Shown here one piece after another: positions 16,729 to 26,460 of a stretch of DNA of 64,000 bases. Source of the DNA: Chryseobacterium indoltheticum (GTDB taxonomy: Bacteria; Bacteroidota; Bacteroidia; Flavobacteriales; Weeksellaceae). Each line of letters begins with the position of its first letter. Position 1 is the stretch's first letter. The DNA lies in assembly GCF_003815915.1 (NCBI RefSeq), contig NZ_CP033929.1, positions 2,108,001-2,172,000 on the forward strand, read 5' to 3'. The notes beneath the pieces are model-generated. The model saw nothing but the letters and a program-made list of their open reading frames with translations, had not been told where the DNA came from and did no database searches. The position numbers and the translations under genes are program-made.

Positions 16729-19692
16729 ATGAAATCAAAAAAAATACTTTTAGCGGCTGCTGTTTTCTATTTCGGAGTTTCGGAAGCGCAACAGTCTCAA
16801 TACTTTACCCAGAAGGAAAACTATAGGTTTAATCTGGCTCAGAATCTTTATCAGACCAAAATATACAATGCTTCTCAATACGAATATGCAAGACAGTATT
16901 TCTACAATCAGAATCTTGAACAGTCTAAAAAAGAAGCTGCCCAATTTTTTGATAATGTAATTGGAGTTATTCTTCAGAAAAATCATGCAGAAGACGGATT
17001 GACAGCTTTCATGAAAGAATATCCTAATTCAGCCTATTTTGCACAGGCTAATTTACCTTTGGCAGATTATTATTTAGCTAAAAAAGATTTTGAGGAAGCT
17101 TTAAAAACTTTAAAGAAAGTCAATCAATATCAATTGACCAAGGAAGAAAATACACAGTATATTCTGAAGCTTGGCTATGCTAAATTTATGATGGGCGATT
17201 CTAAAGGTGCAATTGATGCACTGGAAGAAGCTCACAAAACTGCTGATGAATCTCAGAAAGGCGATATCGCTTATATGTTGGGACATTTGTATTATTCAAA
17301 GAGACAGAATGATCAGGCGTTTCAGTATTTTGATTCTGTAAAAGATCAGCCTAAATATTCAAAATTAGTGCGTCCGTATTACGTGCAGATGTATTACAAC
17401 GATAAAGATTATGATAAAGCAATTTCGGAAGGAAATGCTTTGTTGAATGAAGATATTTCAGATTCTTATAAAGCAGAAGTACATAAAATCATTGGTGAGT
17501 CTTATTTCATGAAAAATGATTACAACTCTGCTTATCCACATTTGAAAGATTATTTAAGTGTTCAGCAAAACCCGTCTGAAAACGATTTGTACGAAATGGG
17601 ATTTGTAGCGGCTCAGCTTAAAAAATATGATGAAGCAGTTTCTTATTACAACCAACTGTTAAACAGTAATTCGGCTTTGGCTCAGAATGCTTATTATCAA
17701 TTGGGGAACGCTTATTTGGCTGTTGAGAAAAAGCAGGAAGCACTTTCGGCATTCCGTTCGTCTTATCAGATGGATTATGATAAAAGTGTTAAAAAACTGG
17801 CACATGAACAGTACGCAAAATTAAGTTACGATATTGGTAACCCTTTTGAAAGTCCGACAACAGTTATTCAAGATTATATCACCATTAATAATAATGATGC
17901 AAAAACGGCAGAAATGAGATCCCTTTTGGTGAAATCTTATCTGTATTCCGGGAACTTTAAAGAAACGTTGAATGCGATTGATAAATTGCCAAATTCAACT
18001 CCTGAAACCGATAAAGTAGATCAGGAAGTCTCTTACCTTTTGGGAACGGAAGAATTCAATAAAGGTAATTTTGACGAAGCTGAAAAATATTTCCTAAGAA
18101 GCTTAGAATTCGATTTAAATAAAGAATTCCACAGCAGAGCTTTGTATTGGCTCGGTCAGGTATATTATCAGAAAGGGAATTATCCTTCAGCAATTGTGCG
18201 TTACGAAAAATTGGCCAACGAAACTTTCCCTGAAAAGCAACAGCTTTCTTATGATTTGGGATATGCTTATTTTAAATCTAAAAAATTCGATCAGGCAGAA
18301 CAATATTTTACGCAATATTTAAAAAATCCGAAACCTGAGTTTAAGAATGATGCAGAACTTCGTTTAGCAGATATTAATTATGCTAACAATGATTTGGATC
18401 AGGCGATCGCGATTTACGATAAAAATGAAGACGCAACAGACTATACTTTATACCAAAAAGCTTTGGCTTTAGGGTTTAAAGAGGATCAGGCTGCAAAAAT
18501 CACCAACCTAAAATCATTGATTTCAAAATATCCTGCTTCCGAATATATTGATGATGCACAATACGAAATCGGAGTTGCTTATGCCGCTCAAAATGATTTT
18601 GCCAATTCTAATGATTTCTTCGGAAAAGTAATTAAATCTTCTTCCGATAAAGATCTTGTGGCAAATGCATCAATTTACAGAGCGCAGAATTATATTGATC
18701 AAAATCAAAGTGATAAAGCATTATCTGAATTAAAATCTTTAGGTGAACAATACAAAAATACAGCTTACGCACAGAAAATTGTTCAGGCTGCAAAACCTGT
18801 TTTCACTAAAAATGGTGATGTTAGTGGTTACGCTGATTTCGCAAGAAATATAGGTGTAAATATCGACGCTTCTGAATTTGACGAAATCAACTTATCAACA
18901 GGTAAACAGTATTTCACCAAGAAAGACTACAAAAATGCAATCTCTTATTACGAAAAATATTTAACTCAAAATCCAACAGGAGAAGGCCTTTATCAGGCTA
19001 AATATGAGTTGGGAGAAAGTTATTACCAGACCAATAATCCTACAAAAGCATTATTGGTTTTACAGGAAATTGCAAATGTTCAGAATGATTATCAGGACGA
19101 TGCAGCAACAAGAGTTTCTCAAATTTACATTGCACAAGGAAATTCTGCTGAGGCTAAAAAATACTTAGAAAACATCAGAAACTCTTCGAATATTAACGTT
19201 AAAAATTACGCAAATGTTGAGTTGATGAAAATGTATGCGGAAGAAAAAGATTTCTCACAAGCTGAAAAATTAGCCGATGCAGTAATCGCCAATAATAAAA
19301 ACTCTGCAGCAGTTATCGAAACTGCAAAAGTGATCAAGGCAAGAAGTTTGATGAATTCAGGAAAAGATAAAGATGCACAAGCGGCCTATACAGCTCTTGA
19401 AAAATCTTCAAACACTGAAGTTGCGGCTGAAGCTTTCTATGCAAAAGCATTTTATCAAAACAAAGCGAAAGCTTATAAATCTTCCAATGAAACGATCTTT
19501 AAAATTGCCAACAATTACGCTTCAGAAGATTATTGGGGTGCAAAAGCATTGGTGTTGATGGCGAAAAACTACATTGGTCTGAAAGATAATTATCAGGCGA
19601 GTTATACTTGCGACCAGATTATCTCAAACTATGCAGATTTCCCTGAAATTGTTGCAGAAGCGAAGGAAGTAAAAAAACAAATTAAGAAATAA
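16729..19692 (+). CDS. Large periplasmic TPR protein
   Basis: 987 residues from the ATG at 16729, which is followed by a signal peptide (MKSKKILLAAAVFYFGVSEA). The rest is a chain of tetratricopeptide helices, recognisable by repeats such as NSAYPHLKDYLSV, ALYWLGQVYYQKGNYPSAI and AKYELGESYYQTNNPTKAL. TPR scaffolds bind other proteins. The gene is followed 81 nt later by an outer-membrane barrel gene, so the two products probably work together at the cell envelope. No enzyme domain is visible. Confidence 0.88.
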   Translation: MKSKKILLAAAVFYFGVSEAQQSQYFTQKENYRFNLAQNLYQTKIYNASQYEYARQYFYNQNLEQSKKEAAQFFDNVIGVILQKNHAEDGLTAFMKEYPNSAYFAQANLPLADYYLAKKDFEEALKTLKKVNQYQLTKEENTQYILKLGYAKFMMGDSKGAIDALEEAHKTADESQKGDIAYMLGHLYYSKRQNDQAFQYFDSVKDQPKYSKLVRPYYVQMYYNDKDYDKAISEGNALLNEDISDSYKAEVHKIIGESYFMKNDYNSAYPHLKDYLSVQQNPSENDLYEMGFVAAQLKKYDEAVSYYNQLLNSNSALAQNAYYQLGNAYLAVEKKQEALSAFRSSYQMDYDKSVKKLAHEQYAKLSYDIGNPFESPTTVIQDYITINNNDAKTAEMRSLLVKSYLYSGNFKETLNAIDKLPNSTPETDKVDQEVSYLLGTEEFNKGNFDEAEKYFLRSLEFDLNKEFHSRALYWLGQVYYQKGNYPSAIVRYEKLANETFPEKQQLSYDLGYAYFKSKKFDQAEQYFTQYLKNPKPEFKNDAELRLADINYANNDLDQAIAIYDKNEDATDYTLYQKALALGFKEDQAAKITNLKSLISKYPASEYIDDAQYEIGVAYAAQNDFANSNDFFGKVIKSSSDKDLVANASIYRAQNYIDQNQSDKALSELKSLGEQYKNTAYAQKIVQAAKPVFTKNGDVSGYADFARNIGVNIDASEFDEINLSTGKQYFTKKDYKNAISYYEKYLTQNPTGEGLYQAKYELGESYYQTNNPTKALLVLQEIANVQNDYQDDAATRVSQIYIAQGNSAEAKKYLENIRNSSNINVKNYANVELMKMYAEEKDFSQAEKLADAVIANNKNSAAVIETAKVIKARSLMNSGKDKDAQAAYTALEKSSNTEVAAEAFYAKAFYQNKAKAYKSSNETIFKIANNYASEDYWGAKALVLMAKNYIGLKDNYQASYTCDQIISNYADFPEIVAEAKEVKKQIKK

Positions 19693-19773
19693 ATGTACTG
19701 TCGTATTCATGTAAAATGTATTCATGCAATTTGATCATTTATACTTTTTACTTTATACATTAATACAATATAT

Positions 19774-21543
19774 ATGAACAAGAAAATTCAAATACTATCT
19801 ATATTATTTCTAGGAATTTCGTCTGTGGCGTTTTCTCAGATCAAGGAAGAAAAGCTGATTCTTAATAAGAAAAGAGAACCGGAAGTAAAGAAAATCGAGA
19901 AGAAGAAAACTTCTGTAGTGATAGAGAAAAACTATCCGCCTGAAGAGAAATCAGCAAATCCTGTAAGATATACGATTACGGATGTTCCTGCAGTTTCAGA
20001 TTTTAAAACTTCTACCATTCAGGGTGAAGATGTGACTCCGAAATTTGACGGAACGGCTCAAAATAATTATTTCCAATTCGGAATGGGGAATTACGGGAAG
20101 ATTTTAGCCGATGCCAATATTTCTACAACGCTTGAAAATAAGCTGGAAGTGGGTGCCGATGTTCATGTTTTATCGACGAACGGTCTGAAAAAAGTTTATC
20201 CTTGGGATTCTAAGCAAAGCTCGGCAACATTAGGCGCTTTCTTAAACTCTTACGGAGAAAAAGGAAAAATAAATGTTAATGCTGAATATGGCTTAAATAA
20301 CTATAATTATTATGGGATTTATGCCGTAAATCCTTCAGCTGACGTAGATTTACAACAAAAAGTAAATCAGTTTAAAGTAAACGGTTACTATGATTTTTAT
20401 TCTAATGAAATCCTGAATGATGTAAGAGTAAAATCTTCATTTCTGAGCGATCATTTTGATGCAAAAGAAAATCAGGCTTCCATTTTAGCTAATCTTTCAA
20501 AGCATGCTGTAAAGCTTTCAGACAACGGAATTGTAATGAATGCTGATTTAGGATTAGGTTTAGAAACGGTAAAAACTGATTTTAAAATAAGAGATGAAAA
20601 TGCGGCAACGTTTTTTAACGCAAGTCTAGCTCCGAAAGTTACTTTTGCAAAAGGTGAATCTTACTTAATGTTGGGTTCTTCATTTAATTTTTTAAATGCA
20701 AGAAATTCTAATTTAATTTTAGCAGAAGAACTTAAAAATAATAAAACATATTGGTTTCCACAGGCTGAATTTCAGGTGGCTGCTTCTAAAGAATTTAAAT
20801 TCTACGGTGGAGTTGACGGTGGTTTAAAACTAAATACGTATGCTGAATTGTTGCAGGAAAATCCATTCTTGGTTTCCGATCAAATGTTGAGACCAACTGA
20901 AACACAGTATCATTTTTATGCAGGTTTGAGAGGAGATATCGACGAAACTTTTAAATATGATGTTTCTGCCGGATTTGGAAAAATGAAAAATATTATGTTC
21001 TTCGGAGCAAATAATCTTTTTACCAATGAATTTACTTTAGACAGACCTGGTTACGATTTTGCCAATACGTTCTCAGCAGTCTATGACGATGGAAATGTGA
21101 GTGACATTAAAGGTAGTTTACAATATTTTCCTTTAGAAAACTTAATTGTAGATGCTGATGTAAGATTTTTAAAATATGATTTAAAGAATTACGAAAATAT
21201 TTATAACGTTCCTTTAGTTACGGGAAGTATCGGTGCAAAATACACGATGTTTGAGAAAAAATTGTCTTTAGGTTTCAAAGGAATTTTCGCAACAGACAGA
21301 ACTACAAATTCGTATATGCTTGAAGGAGTGGGAAGTCCGTCTATGATTTTCCAGTCGACTGAAGATACGAATGATAAAGTTGGTGGATATGCTGATTTAA
21401 ACTTATCTGCAGAGTACAAAATTCACAAAAATTTCAGTATTTTTGCACTCGGAAACAATCTTCTAAGCTCAAAATACCAAACGTATAAAGGATACAAAGT
21501 TCTTGGTGCGCAGGTAGTGGGAGGTGTGAAAATCACGTTTTAG
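19774..21543 (+). CDS. Outer-membrane beta-barrel (TonB-receptor-like) protein
   Basis: 589 residues. The signal peptide ends at VAFS-Q. A lysine/glutamate-rich linker follows (about 25-60), then many amphipathic beta strands ending in the aromatic outer-membrane signal (VLGAQVVGGVKITF). It lacks the plug domain, carboxypeptidase-like domain and TonB box of a full receptor, so substrate import through TonB is doubtful. It pairs with the TPR protein just upstream. Confidence 0.75.
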   Translation: MNKKIQILSILFLGISSVAFSQIKEEKLILNKKREPEVKKIEKKKTSVVIEKNYPPEEKSANPVRYTITDVPAVSDFKTSTIQGEDVTPKFDGTAQNNYFQFGMGNYGKILADANISTTLENKLEVGADVHVLSTNGLKKVYPWDSKQSSATLGAFLNSYGEKGKINVNAEYGLNNYNYYGIYAVNPSADVDLQQKVNQFKVNGYYDFYSNEILNDVRVKSSFLSDHFDAKENQASILANLSKHAVKLSDNGIVMNADLGLGLETVKTDFKIRDENAATFFNASLAPKVTFAKGESYLMLGSSFNFLNARNSNLILAEELKNNKTYWFPQAEFQVAASKEFKFYGGVDGGLKLNTYAELLQENPFLVSDQMLRPTETQYHFYAGLRGDIDETFKYDVSAGFGKMKNIMFFGANNLFTNEFTLDRPGYDFANTFSAVYDDGNVSDIKGSLQYFPLENLIVDADVRFLKYDLKNYENIYNVPLVTGSIGAKYTMFEKKLSLGFKGIFATDRTTNSYMLEGVGSPSMIFQSTEDTNDKVGGYADLNLSAEYKIHKNFSIFALGNNLLSSKYQTYKGYKVLGAQVVGGVKITF

Positions 21544-21548
21544 AGTGG

Positions 21549-21591
21549 GAGAGTGGTAGAGCTACAGAAACTCTGAAACCCTACCACTCTC
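21549..21591. repeat. Intergenic inverted repeat
   Basis: GAGAGTGGTAG (21549-21559) and CTACCACTCTC (21581-21591) pair perfectly around a 21-nt loop. There is no T-run, so it is not a classical terminator. It may be a dispersed intergenic repeat or a 3'-end stabilising stem for the barrel gene. Confidence 0.45.
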
Positions 21592-21609
21592 AGACACTAA
21601 AACATAAAT

Positions 21610-21683
21610 GGCTTCGTAGTTCAACTGGATAGAATATCGGATTTCGGCTCCGAGGGTTGGGGGTTCGAATCCCTTCGAAGTCA
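21610..21683 (+). tRNA. tRNA-Arg (anticodon TCG)
   Basis: A complete cloverleaf is readable. Acceptor GGCTTCG pairs with CGAAGTC (one G-T), the D stem GTTC pairs with GAAT, and anticodon stem TCGGA/TCCGA closes the loop TTTCGGC. The T arm is GGGGG-TTCGAAT-CCCTT. The anticodon TCG reads CGA and related arginine codons. The discriminator base is A and CCA is not encoded. A terminator hairpin follows at 21694. Confidence 0.95.
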
Positions 21684-21693
21684 CTTTAAATAG

Positions 21694-21728
21694 ACAATCT
21701 GCTGTATTACAGTAGATTGTTTTTGTTT
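21694..21728 (+). terminator. Terminator after tRNA-Arg
   Basis: ACAATCTGCTGT pairs with ACAGTAGATTGT (one G-T pair) and a T-rich tail follows. Confidence 0.8.
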
Positions 21729-21768
21729 ATAGAGACGATCTCAATAATGCTATAAAAAATCTTATCAT

Positions 21769-21799
21769 AAAAAAACGCTCCATTTTGGAGCGTTTTTTT
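21769..21799. terminator. Bidirectional terminator
   Basis: AACGCTCC-ATTTT-GGAGCGTT, flanked by A-run and T-run, can stop transcription in both directions. On the minus strand it ends the bacteriocin-like peptide gene at 21974-21813. Confidence 0.85.
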
Positions 21800-21812
21800 A
21801 ACAATAAATGAC

Positions 21813-21974
21813 TTACATCGAATCATCAGGACATTTGAAATCATTGCTGCAAGTTGCACAAATGACAACACCATTGCAATAATACATGCAAAATTCTGGT
21901 TCTGGTAATGGCTTAATTCCGCCTCCTGAAATACCTTTTAATTGATCTTTGCTTAGTTTTTTTAAGTTTTTCAT
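21813..21974 (-). CDS. Solitary bacteriocin-like precursor peptide
   Basis: 53 residues: leader MKNLKKLSKDQLKGISGGG followed by a short core with five cysteines (CMYYC, VVICATC, FKC). The leader is clearly the same family as the eleven peptides at 34-40 kb and has the double-glycine C39 cleavage site. It lacks the 34-nt upstream element seen there and has no transporter beside it, so it would depend on the exporter 14 kb away or be a relic. The bidirectional terminator at 21769 follows directly. Confidence 0.8.
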   Translation of the reverse strand: MKNLKKLSKDQLKGISGGGIKPLPEPEFCMYYCNGVVICATCSNDFKCPDDSM

Positions 21975-22222
21975 ATCTTTTATATTTAAAAATTGATGAT
22001 ACTGTAAATATAATTAAAATATGGATTATAATATACTTTACTAAATATTTTTTTTAATGAAAATCTTAATCAAAAATTATATTATTCTATTTTTAATTGT
22101 TTTAAATGGGAATGAACTTTTTTGACAACCTGAGTCTAACTTTTCTGAATTTTCTAAGTATAATAAACAGAGAATTCTTTAAAAAATCCACTTCGCATCT
22201 ATAAAGTTTCACAACAACGTTT

Positions 22223-22783
22223 TCAGAGTATCCTCTCGTCATACTTTTTCAGGATTTCTGCTACTTTTTTCATCAGTTCTTCTTTATTTGCCTGATACGA
22301 GTTCATATCTTTACTATTAGAGATAAAACATATTTCCCAAAGTACAGAAACACCTGCTCCTAAATGCAAAATTCCTATACGTGAATGTTGGCTTAGATTA
22401 TCCGATTTCACACCACGGTTTGGAATACGCAAAACCTTTGCAGTTATCTTACAAATTTCATCCGCCATTTTGTAAGAGAGAGAATTTTTATTATTAAAAT
22501 CTGTTGCTGTGATGTAGCATTCAGTACCGCTTGCAAGAGAGGCTGCAGAGTTAAAATGGATATCTAACAAAACAGATCCTTTACCGGGTTTTATCCTGCT
22601 TTGGTATTGAGAATTTGTTTCCCAGTCTTCATCCATAATCAGGTCTTCAGCTTTACTTCTACGAGCAATGTTATTTCTGGCTTCCTTTGTAAGGTCGGCT
22701 TCACGATATCCATTTTTTACAGCACCGGAATCCTTATTATTGTGTCCTGCAGAAGGAAAAATTTTTAAAGGTGATAAGATCAT
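22223..22783 (-). CDS. N-acetylmuramoyl-L-alanine amidase (Amidase_3 fold)
   Basis: 186 residues with the zinc ligands of the AmiC-type amidase fold: H14 in SAGHNNKDSG, E28 in GYREADL and H76 in LDIHFNSAAS. A catalytic glutamate candidate follows in VLWEICFISNS. It cleaves the bond between N-acetylmuramic acid and L-alanine in peptidoglycan. There is no signal peptide, so it is either a phage-type lysin needing a holin or is released by other means. No phage genes lie beside it. Confidence 0.85.
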   Translation of the reverse strand: MILSPLKIFPSAGHNNKDSGAVKNGYREADLTKEARNNIARRSKAEDLIMDEDWETNSQYQSRIKPGKGSVLLDIHFNSAASLASGTECYITATDFNNKNSLSYKMADEICKITAKVLRIPNRGVKSDNLSQHSRIGILHLGAGVSVLWEICFISNSKDMNSYQANKEELMKKVAEILKKYDERIL

Positions 22784-23330
22784 GGCAATAGTTTTGTGCT
22801 ACTAATTTACCAAGAATTTACGGTCTGTCAAAAATTTGAAACACTATTATATGGGGTATTATTAAAATAGTGTCTAATTATTGAGGTTTTTAAATGAACT
22901 TTATCACTTATTTATATTGTTTAAATTATTTTGTTAAAAGTCTAATTAATAACTGTTTATCACTATAAATGAAGTGATTATTTACGAATTTTTACGTCAA
23001 TATTTATAAATGGCTCCAACGGTTTCTTGCAAACGATATTTTATGATTATATATTTGTTACACATTAAACATGACACCAAATCATAAAGTATAAAAATTT
23101 TTCATCATTCAGTTTTCATGTAGAACATCAGGGTTCTAAACTCTAGGAAAAAAGAACCCTGTTCTCTACAATTTATTTTAAGAAGAATACATTGACACCA
23201 AAATTTACATTATATTATCAGAAAAACCGAGTCTTATCTAAGGCTCGGTTTTTTTATGGTTCTGTAAATTGATAATACAAAAACTCAATTAAAAATAAAA
23301 AGTTAAGATTATTATCACAGAAGTTAAGAT
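22784..23330. other. Non-coding gap with an inverted repeat
   Basis: 547 nt without a supported gene. An interrupted inverted repeat at 23122-23165 (AGAACA-TC-AGGGTTCT with AGAACCCTGTTCT) precedes the terminator hairpin at 23222 by about 60 nt. No open frame is convincing here. Confidence 0.4.
23222..23257. terminator. Bidirectional terminator
   Basis: AAAACCGAG pairs with CTCGGTTTT, with T-runs on both strands. On the minus strand it ends the EF-Tu-domain-like gene at 23639-23331. Confidence 0.75.
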
Positions 23331-23639
23331 TTATTTAGAATAAAGCTCGGTAATTAATCCGTTTCCTATAATCCCTGAATTATCGGAAATTTCAAAGTCC
23401 ATTCCTGTATATAATTTTCCGAGGAATAGTTCAGCACCGATTAAAGTAACATCCACAGCAATAGAATCTCCGGGAAAAATAAGTTCGTTTTCGGTAAATG
23501 TCTGAACTCCTAGATACGATACTAATTCGAAAGGAAATTTGAAAGACGCACGAAATCCTGTAGATACCGGCGTAACCAATCCTCCTTTTTCTGTTTTATG
23601 GTAATTGATTAAAGCCTTAAAGTGGGTAAGTTTTTTCAT
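23331..23639 (-). CDS. Stand-alone EF-Tu domain III-like protein
   Basis: 102 residues from the ATG at 23639. The sequence follows the pattern of the C-terminal beta-barrel of elongation factor Tu: FKALINYHKTEKGGLVTPVS, then GFRASFKFPF, then a GDSIAVDVTLI strand, ending in GIIGNGLITELY. The GTPase domain and domain II are absent. In EF-Tu this barrel contacts tRNA and EF-Ts. A role for an isolated copy is not known to me. The frame reaches 23714, but those residues do not match the fold. Confidence 0.6.
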   Translation of the reverse strand: MKKLTHFKALINYHKTEKGGLVTPVSTGFRASFKFPFELVSYLGVQTFTENELIFPGDSIAVDVTLIGAELFLGKLYTGMDFEISDNSGIIGNGLITELYSK

Positions 23640-23978
23640 AAAATTTAGATAAAACAAATGTAAAAAAATTAAATGAGAACAATTTTGAGCTTCTGGTAAT
23701 CGCTTGATATTCATTAAAAGCTCTAATTATGATCATGCATCAGATGAGATTATTCAAATTTATAATTGACATTGCAGATATAATTTAAATCTTGTGGTAT
23801 CAGGTATTTAAAGAATTCAATGATTAGCATAAAAAAAAATATTTTCAACAAAAAATCAAATTTATTGTTAATAGATTTAATATATGATAAGATTCACTTT
23901 TTTGGGAAATCGTCACTTTAGATTTTTATTTTTATGATTGATTTATCTAATTTTGTGCCTGAAAACTGAAATTTTTTA

Positions 23979-25793
23979 ATGATGAAGTACCTCTTAGTTC
24001 TGGCTGGACTAGGAAGCTGCTCACTATTATTTGCTCAAAAACCCGTGTCGAGAATCTACTCTGATTATGCAGGATTTTGGGATAGTGAAACCAGTGCAGT
24101 TACAAAGCCAGACAACAGTCATAATTTACTAGCATTTACTTGGGATCCTGATGGTGCAGGACCGCTTCCCGAAAAAACCTTTAGCACCGGTGTCAACAAC
24201 GGAATTCTTAACACGAAAGGAGTGTCTTTCACTGCTGGCAGCTATATTGCGTTGCCGGCATATACAATTCCTACTCCCAACAGCGATACTTATATAGGGG
24301 TGGGGCAGATGTATGGAGGTGCTGGTAATGTATCGCCTCTTCCCGTTAATAACAACTTGGTACAGTATCTTTCCGATGGAGTTCAAGGGCTTGATCTGGG
24401 TACAGCTTTGTTCAATATTACTTCAGGATCCAGCATTAGTCTGAACACGTTGGGAATTGTACCTTCTTCGATTGGTGATAATGTCCCGGACTTGATTTTT
24501 ACTCAGGTTGGAACAATAAATAATACAACATTGCCTGATACTTTCAGATTTGTAAACCAGGCAGGCCAGAACGTAGGAACTCCCTATGTGGTTTCGTTCA
24601 GTTCGGTGCCGGTTATCGGTAATGCCTGCTGGAAATTTTATAATGCCAATACAAATCCTCCCACCTACAACGCAAACACCTCTAATTCATGTACTAGGGT
24701 GATTCGTGTTTTAGCTGCTGACTGGTCAGAATTTGGAATTACCAGTAGCAATTATTCACAAGCGGTACAGCTTATACAGACATTTTCAGGATCATCTGAT
24801 TTGGCTTTTATAGGTGCTTACAATGAGCAATCGATTACATTTGCTGCAAGTTTCAATGGTTCTGTTTATAATGATAATAATGCAGGTACACCAGATGGAG
24901 TAGGAATTAATGGAGTATCATTAAATCTATACAGCAATGGAACTTTGGTGAAAAATGCCGTTACAAACAGCTCAGGATTTTATTTTTTCGATAATATTAA
25001 CACCAATACCTATCCGGGACCTTACACGATACAATTGAACTTGCCACAAGGTTTTTCTGTTGTTGGAAATCGTATGGGAACTACCTCCAATAGTATATCT
25101 GCTGTACTTTCTACAGGGTCGTCACAAGGAAATAATTTTGGTATAAACCGTCCTCCTGTTGCAGGGAATGATATTTTAGCTGCTCCTAAAAACATCACAA
25201 AAACTTTTAATCTAATTGCTAATGATAATGATTTTGATGGTGGAGTGCTGGTTCCTGCAAGTATAAACCTGATACCGCCGGGAAATTCAATCAATATTGT
25301 AAATACGGGTGGAAATGTTAAGGGCTTTACGATTACTAATCAGGGAACTTGGAATGTCGATAATTTTGGAATTCTGACATTTACGCCTGCGCAAAACTTT
25401 TATAATACTGCATCAACTGTACAATATACAATTAAGGATAATGCAGGACTTGTAAGTAATGCGGCAAATATAAGTATCGATGTTAACTATTGCTTTAAAC
25501 CTGGAACAGCGGGTACACCGTCATCTTATACCAATTTGGGTATTTCAACACTATCTGAAAGGCACAAGAACTGGCCTGAAGGCCCCGGAATATCTCAGGG
25601 AGGAATTCCTAACGGTTTTGTAGCGCTTAATTCTACGAATAAAGGAATGGTCATCAGCAGGGTCTCAAACTCATCAGCTGTTTTGGAGCCTAAGAAAGGA
25701 ATGATTGTTTATGACATTACTGCCCAATGTGTAAAACTTTACAACGGTTCCGGCTGGAATTGTATCAAAAGAACCTGTAACGAACCCAACTAA
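23979..25793 (+). CDS. Secreted multi-domain surface protein with SdrD-B-like domain
   Basis: 604 residues. A signal peptide ends at SLLFA-QK. The N-terminal 280 residues are a large beta-rich domain of unknown type. Residues about 290-385 match the SdrD B-like fold (GSVYNDNNAGTPDGVGINGVSLNLY, SSGFYFFDNI). Residues about 392-500 form a cadherin-like tail domain (AGNDILAAPKNITKTFNLIANDND). The C-terminus carries a motif shared with the next gene (GMIVYDITAQCVKLYNGSGW). Probably surface-exposed or secreted. It is 4 nt from the next gene. Confidence 0.75.
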   Translation: MMKYLLVLAGLGSCSLLFAQKPVSRIYSDYAGFWDSETSAVTKPDNSHNLLAFTWDPDGAGPLPEKTFSTGVNNGILNTKGVSFTAGSYIALPAYTIPTPNSDTYIGVGQMYGGAGNVSPLPVNNNLVQYLSDGVQGLDLGTALFNITSGSSISLNTLGIVPSSIGDNVPDLIFTQVGTINNTTLPDTFRFVNQAGQNVGTPYVVSFSSVPVIGNACWKFYNANTNPPTYNANTSNSCTRVIRVLAADWSEFGITSSNYSQAVQLIQTFSGSSDLAFIGAYNEQSITFAASFNGSVYNDNNAGTPDGVGINGVSLNLYSNGTLVKNAVTNSSGFYFFDNINTNTYPGPYTIQLNLPQGFSVVGNRMGTTSNSISAVLSTGSSQGNNFGINRPPVAGNDILAAPKNITKTFNLIANDNDFDGGVLVPASINLIPPGNSINIVNTGGNVKGFTITNQGTWNVDNFGILTFTPAQNFYNTASTVQYTIKDNAGLVSNAANISIDVNYCFKPGTAGTPSSYTNLGISTLSERHKNWPEGPGISQGGIPNGFVALNSTNKGMVISRVSNSSAVLEPKKGMIVYDITAQCVKLYNGSGWNCIKRTCNEPN

Positions 25794-25797
25794 AAAG

Positions 25798-26322
25798 ATG
25801 AAAAAAACTCTAATATTAGCAATCACTGCATTTTTCTCCATCGCAAATGCATAGGTAGCGATAGGGAAAACAGAATTGTCAGGAATCGGATCATTGATGG
25901 AATTTGCAGGCAATACTGCGACAAACGATACTTCCAATACCAAAGGCATTATTTTACCGGCTGTAAATACAGTTCTGTCACCGGCAAATTCTCAAAACGG
26001 AACATTTATTTTTGATAAACAAAGCAGCAAAACAAAGTTTTATGAAAATGGTACCTGGAAAGATATGTCAGATGAGGGAAGTGTTGCTGCATTGGTACCT
26101 GCAAGCGGAAATGAAGTAGGTAACGGTGTTATCATCGGTTCAGCTTCAAGTGCTGCAAAAGGAGTATTGATTTTTGAATCTTCAAACAAGGCTTTAGTAC
26201 TTCCTCATATTAAAAATCCTCATGAATCTGTTTTGAGTCCTTATCCCGGGATGATGTGCTACGATACGGTAAGCAATTCGATAGCAGTTTTTGACGGGCT
26301 CAACTGGAGTTATTGGAAATAG
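25798..26322 (+). pseudogene. Surface-protein gene interrupted by an in-frame TAG
   Basis: From the ATG at 25798 the frame encodes a signal peptide (MKKTLILAITAFFSIANA). It hits TAG at 25852-25854, exactly where a mature N-terminal Gln (CAG) would be expected. It then continues open for 155 codons with two repeats of the motif found at the end of the previous gene (GTFIFDKQSSKTKFYENGTW and GMMCYDTVSNSIAVFDGLNW). This looks like a one-base nonsense change in an otherwise intact gene, or a sequencing error. Without suppression the product is not exported. Confidence 0.75.
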
Positions 26323-26460
26323 GTTTCAGGTAAAATCTACGTGTGAATAATTTAGAATCGTGCAAAAATTATACGTTTAAATTCTGTAAGAAATTTATAT
26401 CTAAAAGATTTATTAAAAACTATAAAAAGTGAAAATTACTTGTAGAATAGTAACAATAAG

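Noticed and set aside
22223-22783. Prophage remnant around the amidase
   Set aside because: No holin, tail, integrase or other phage-type gene is adjacent, so a lone lysin-like gene is not enough.
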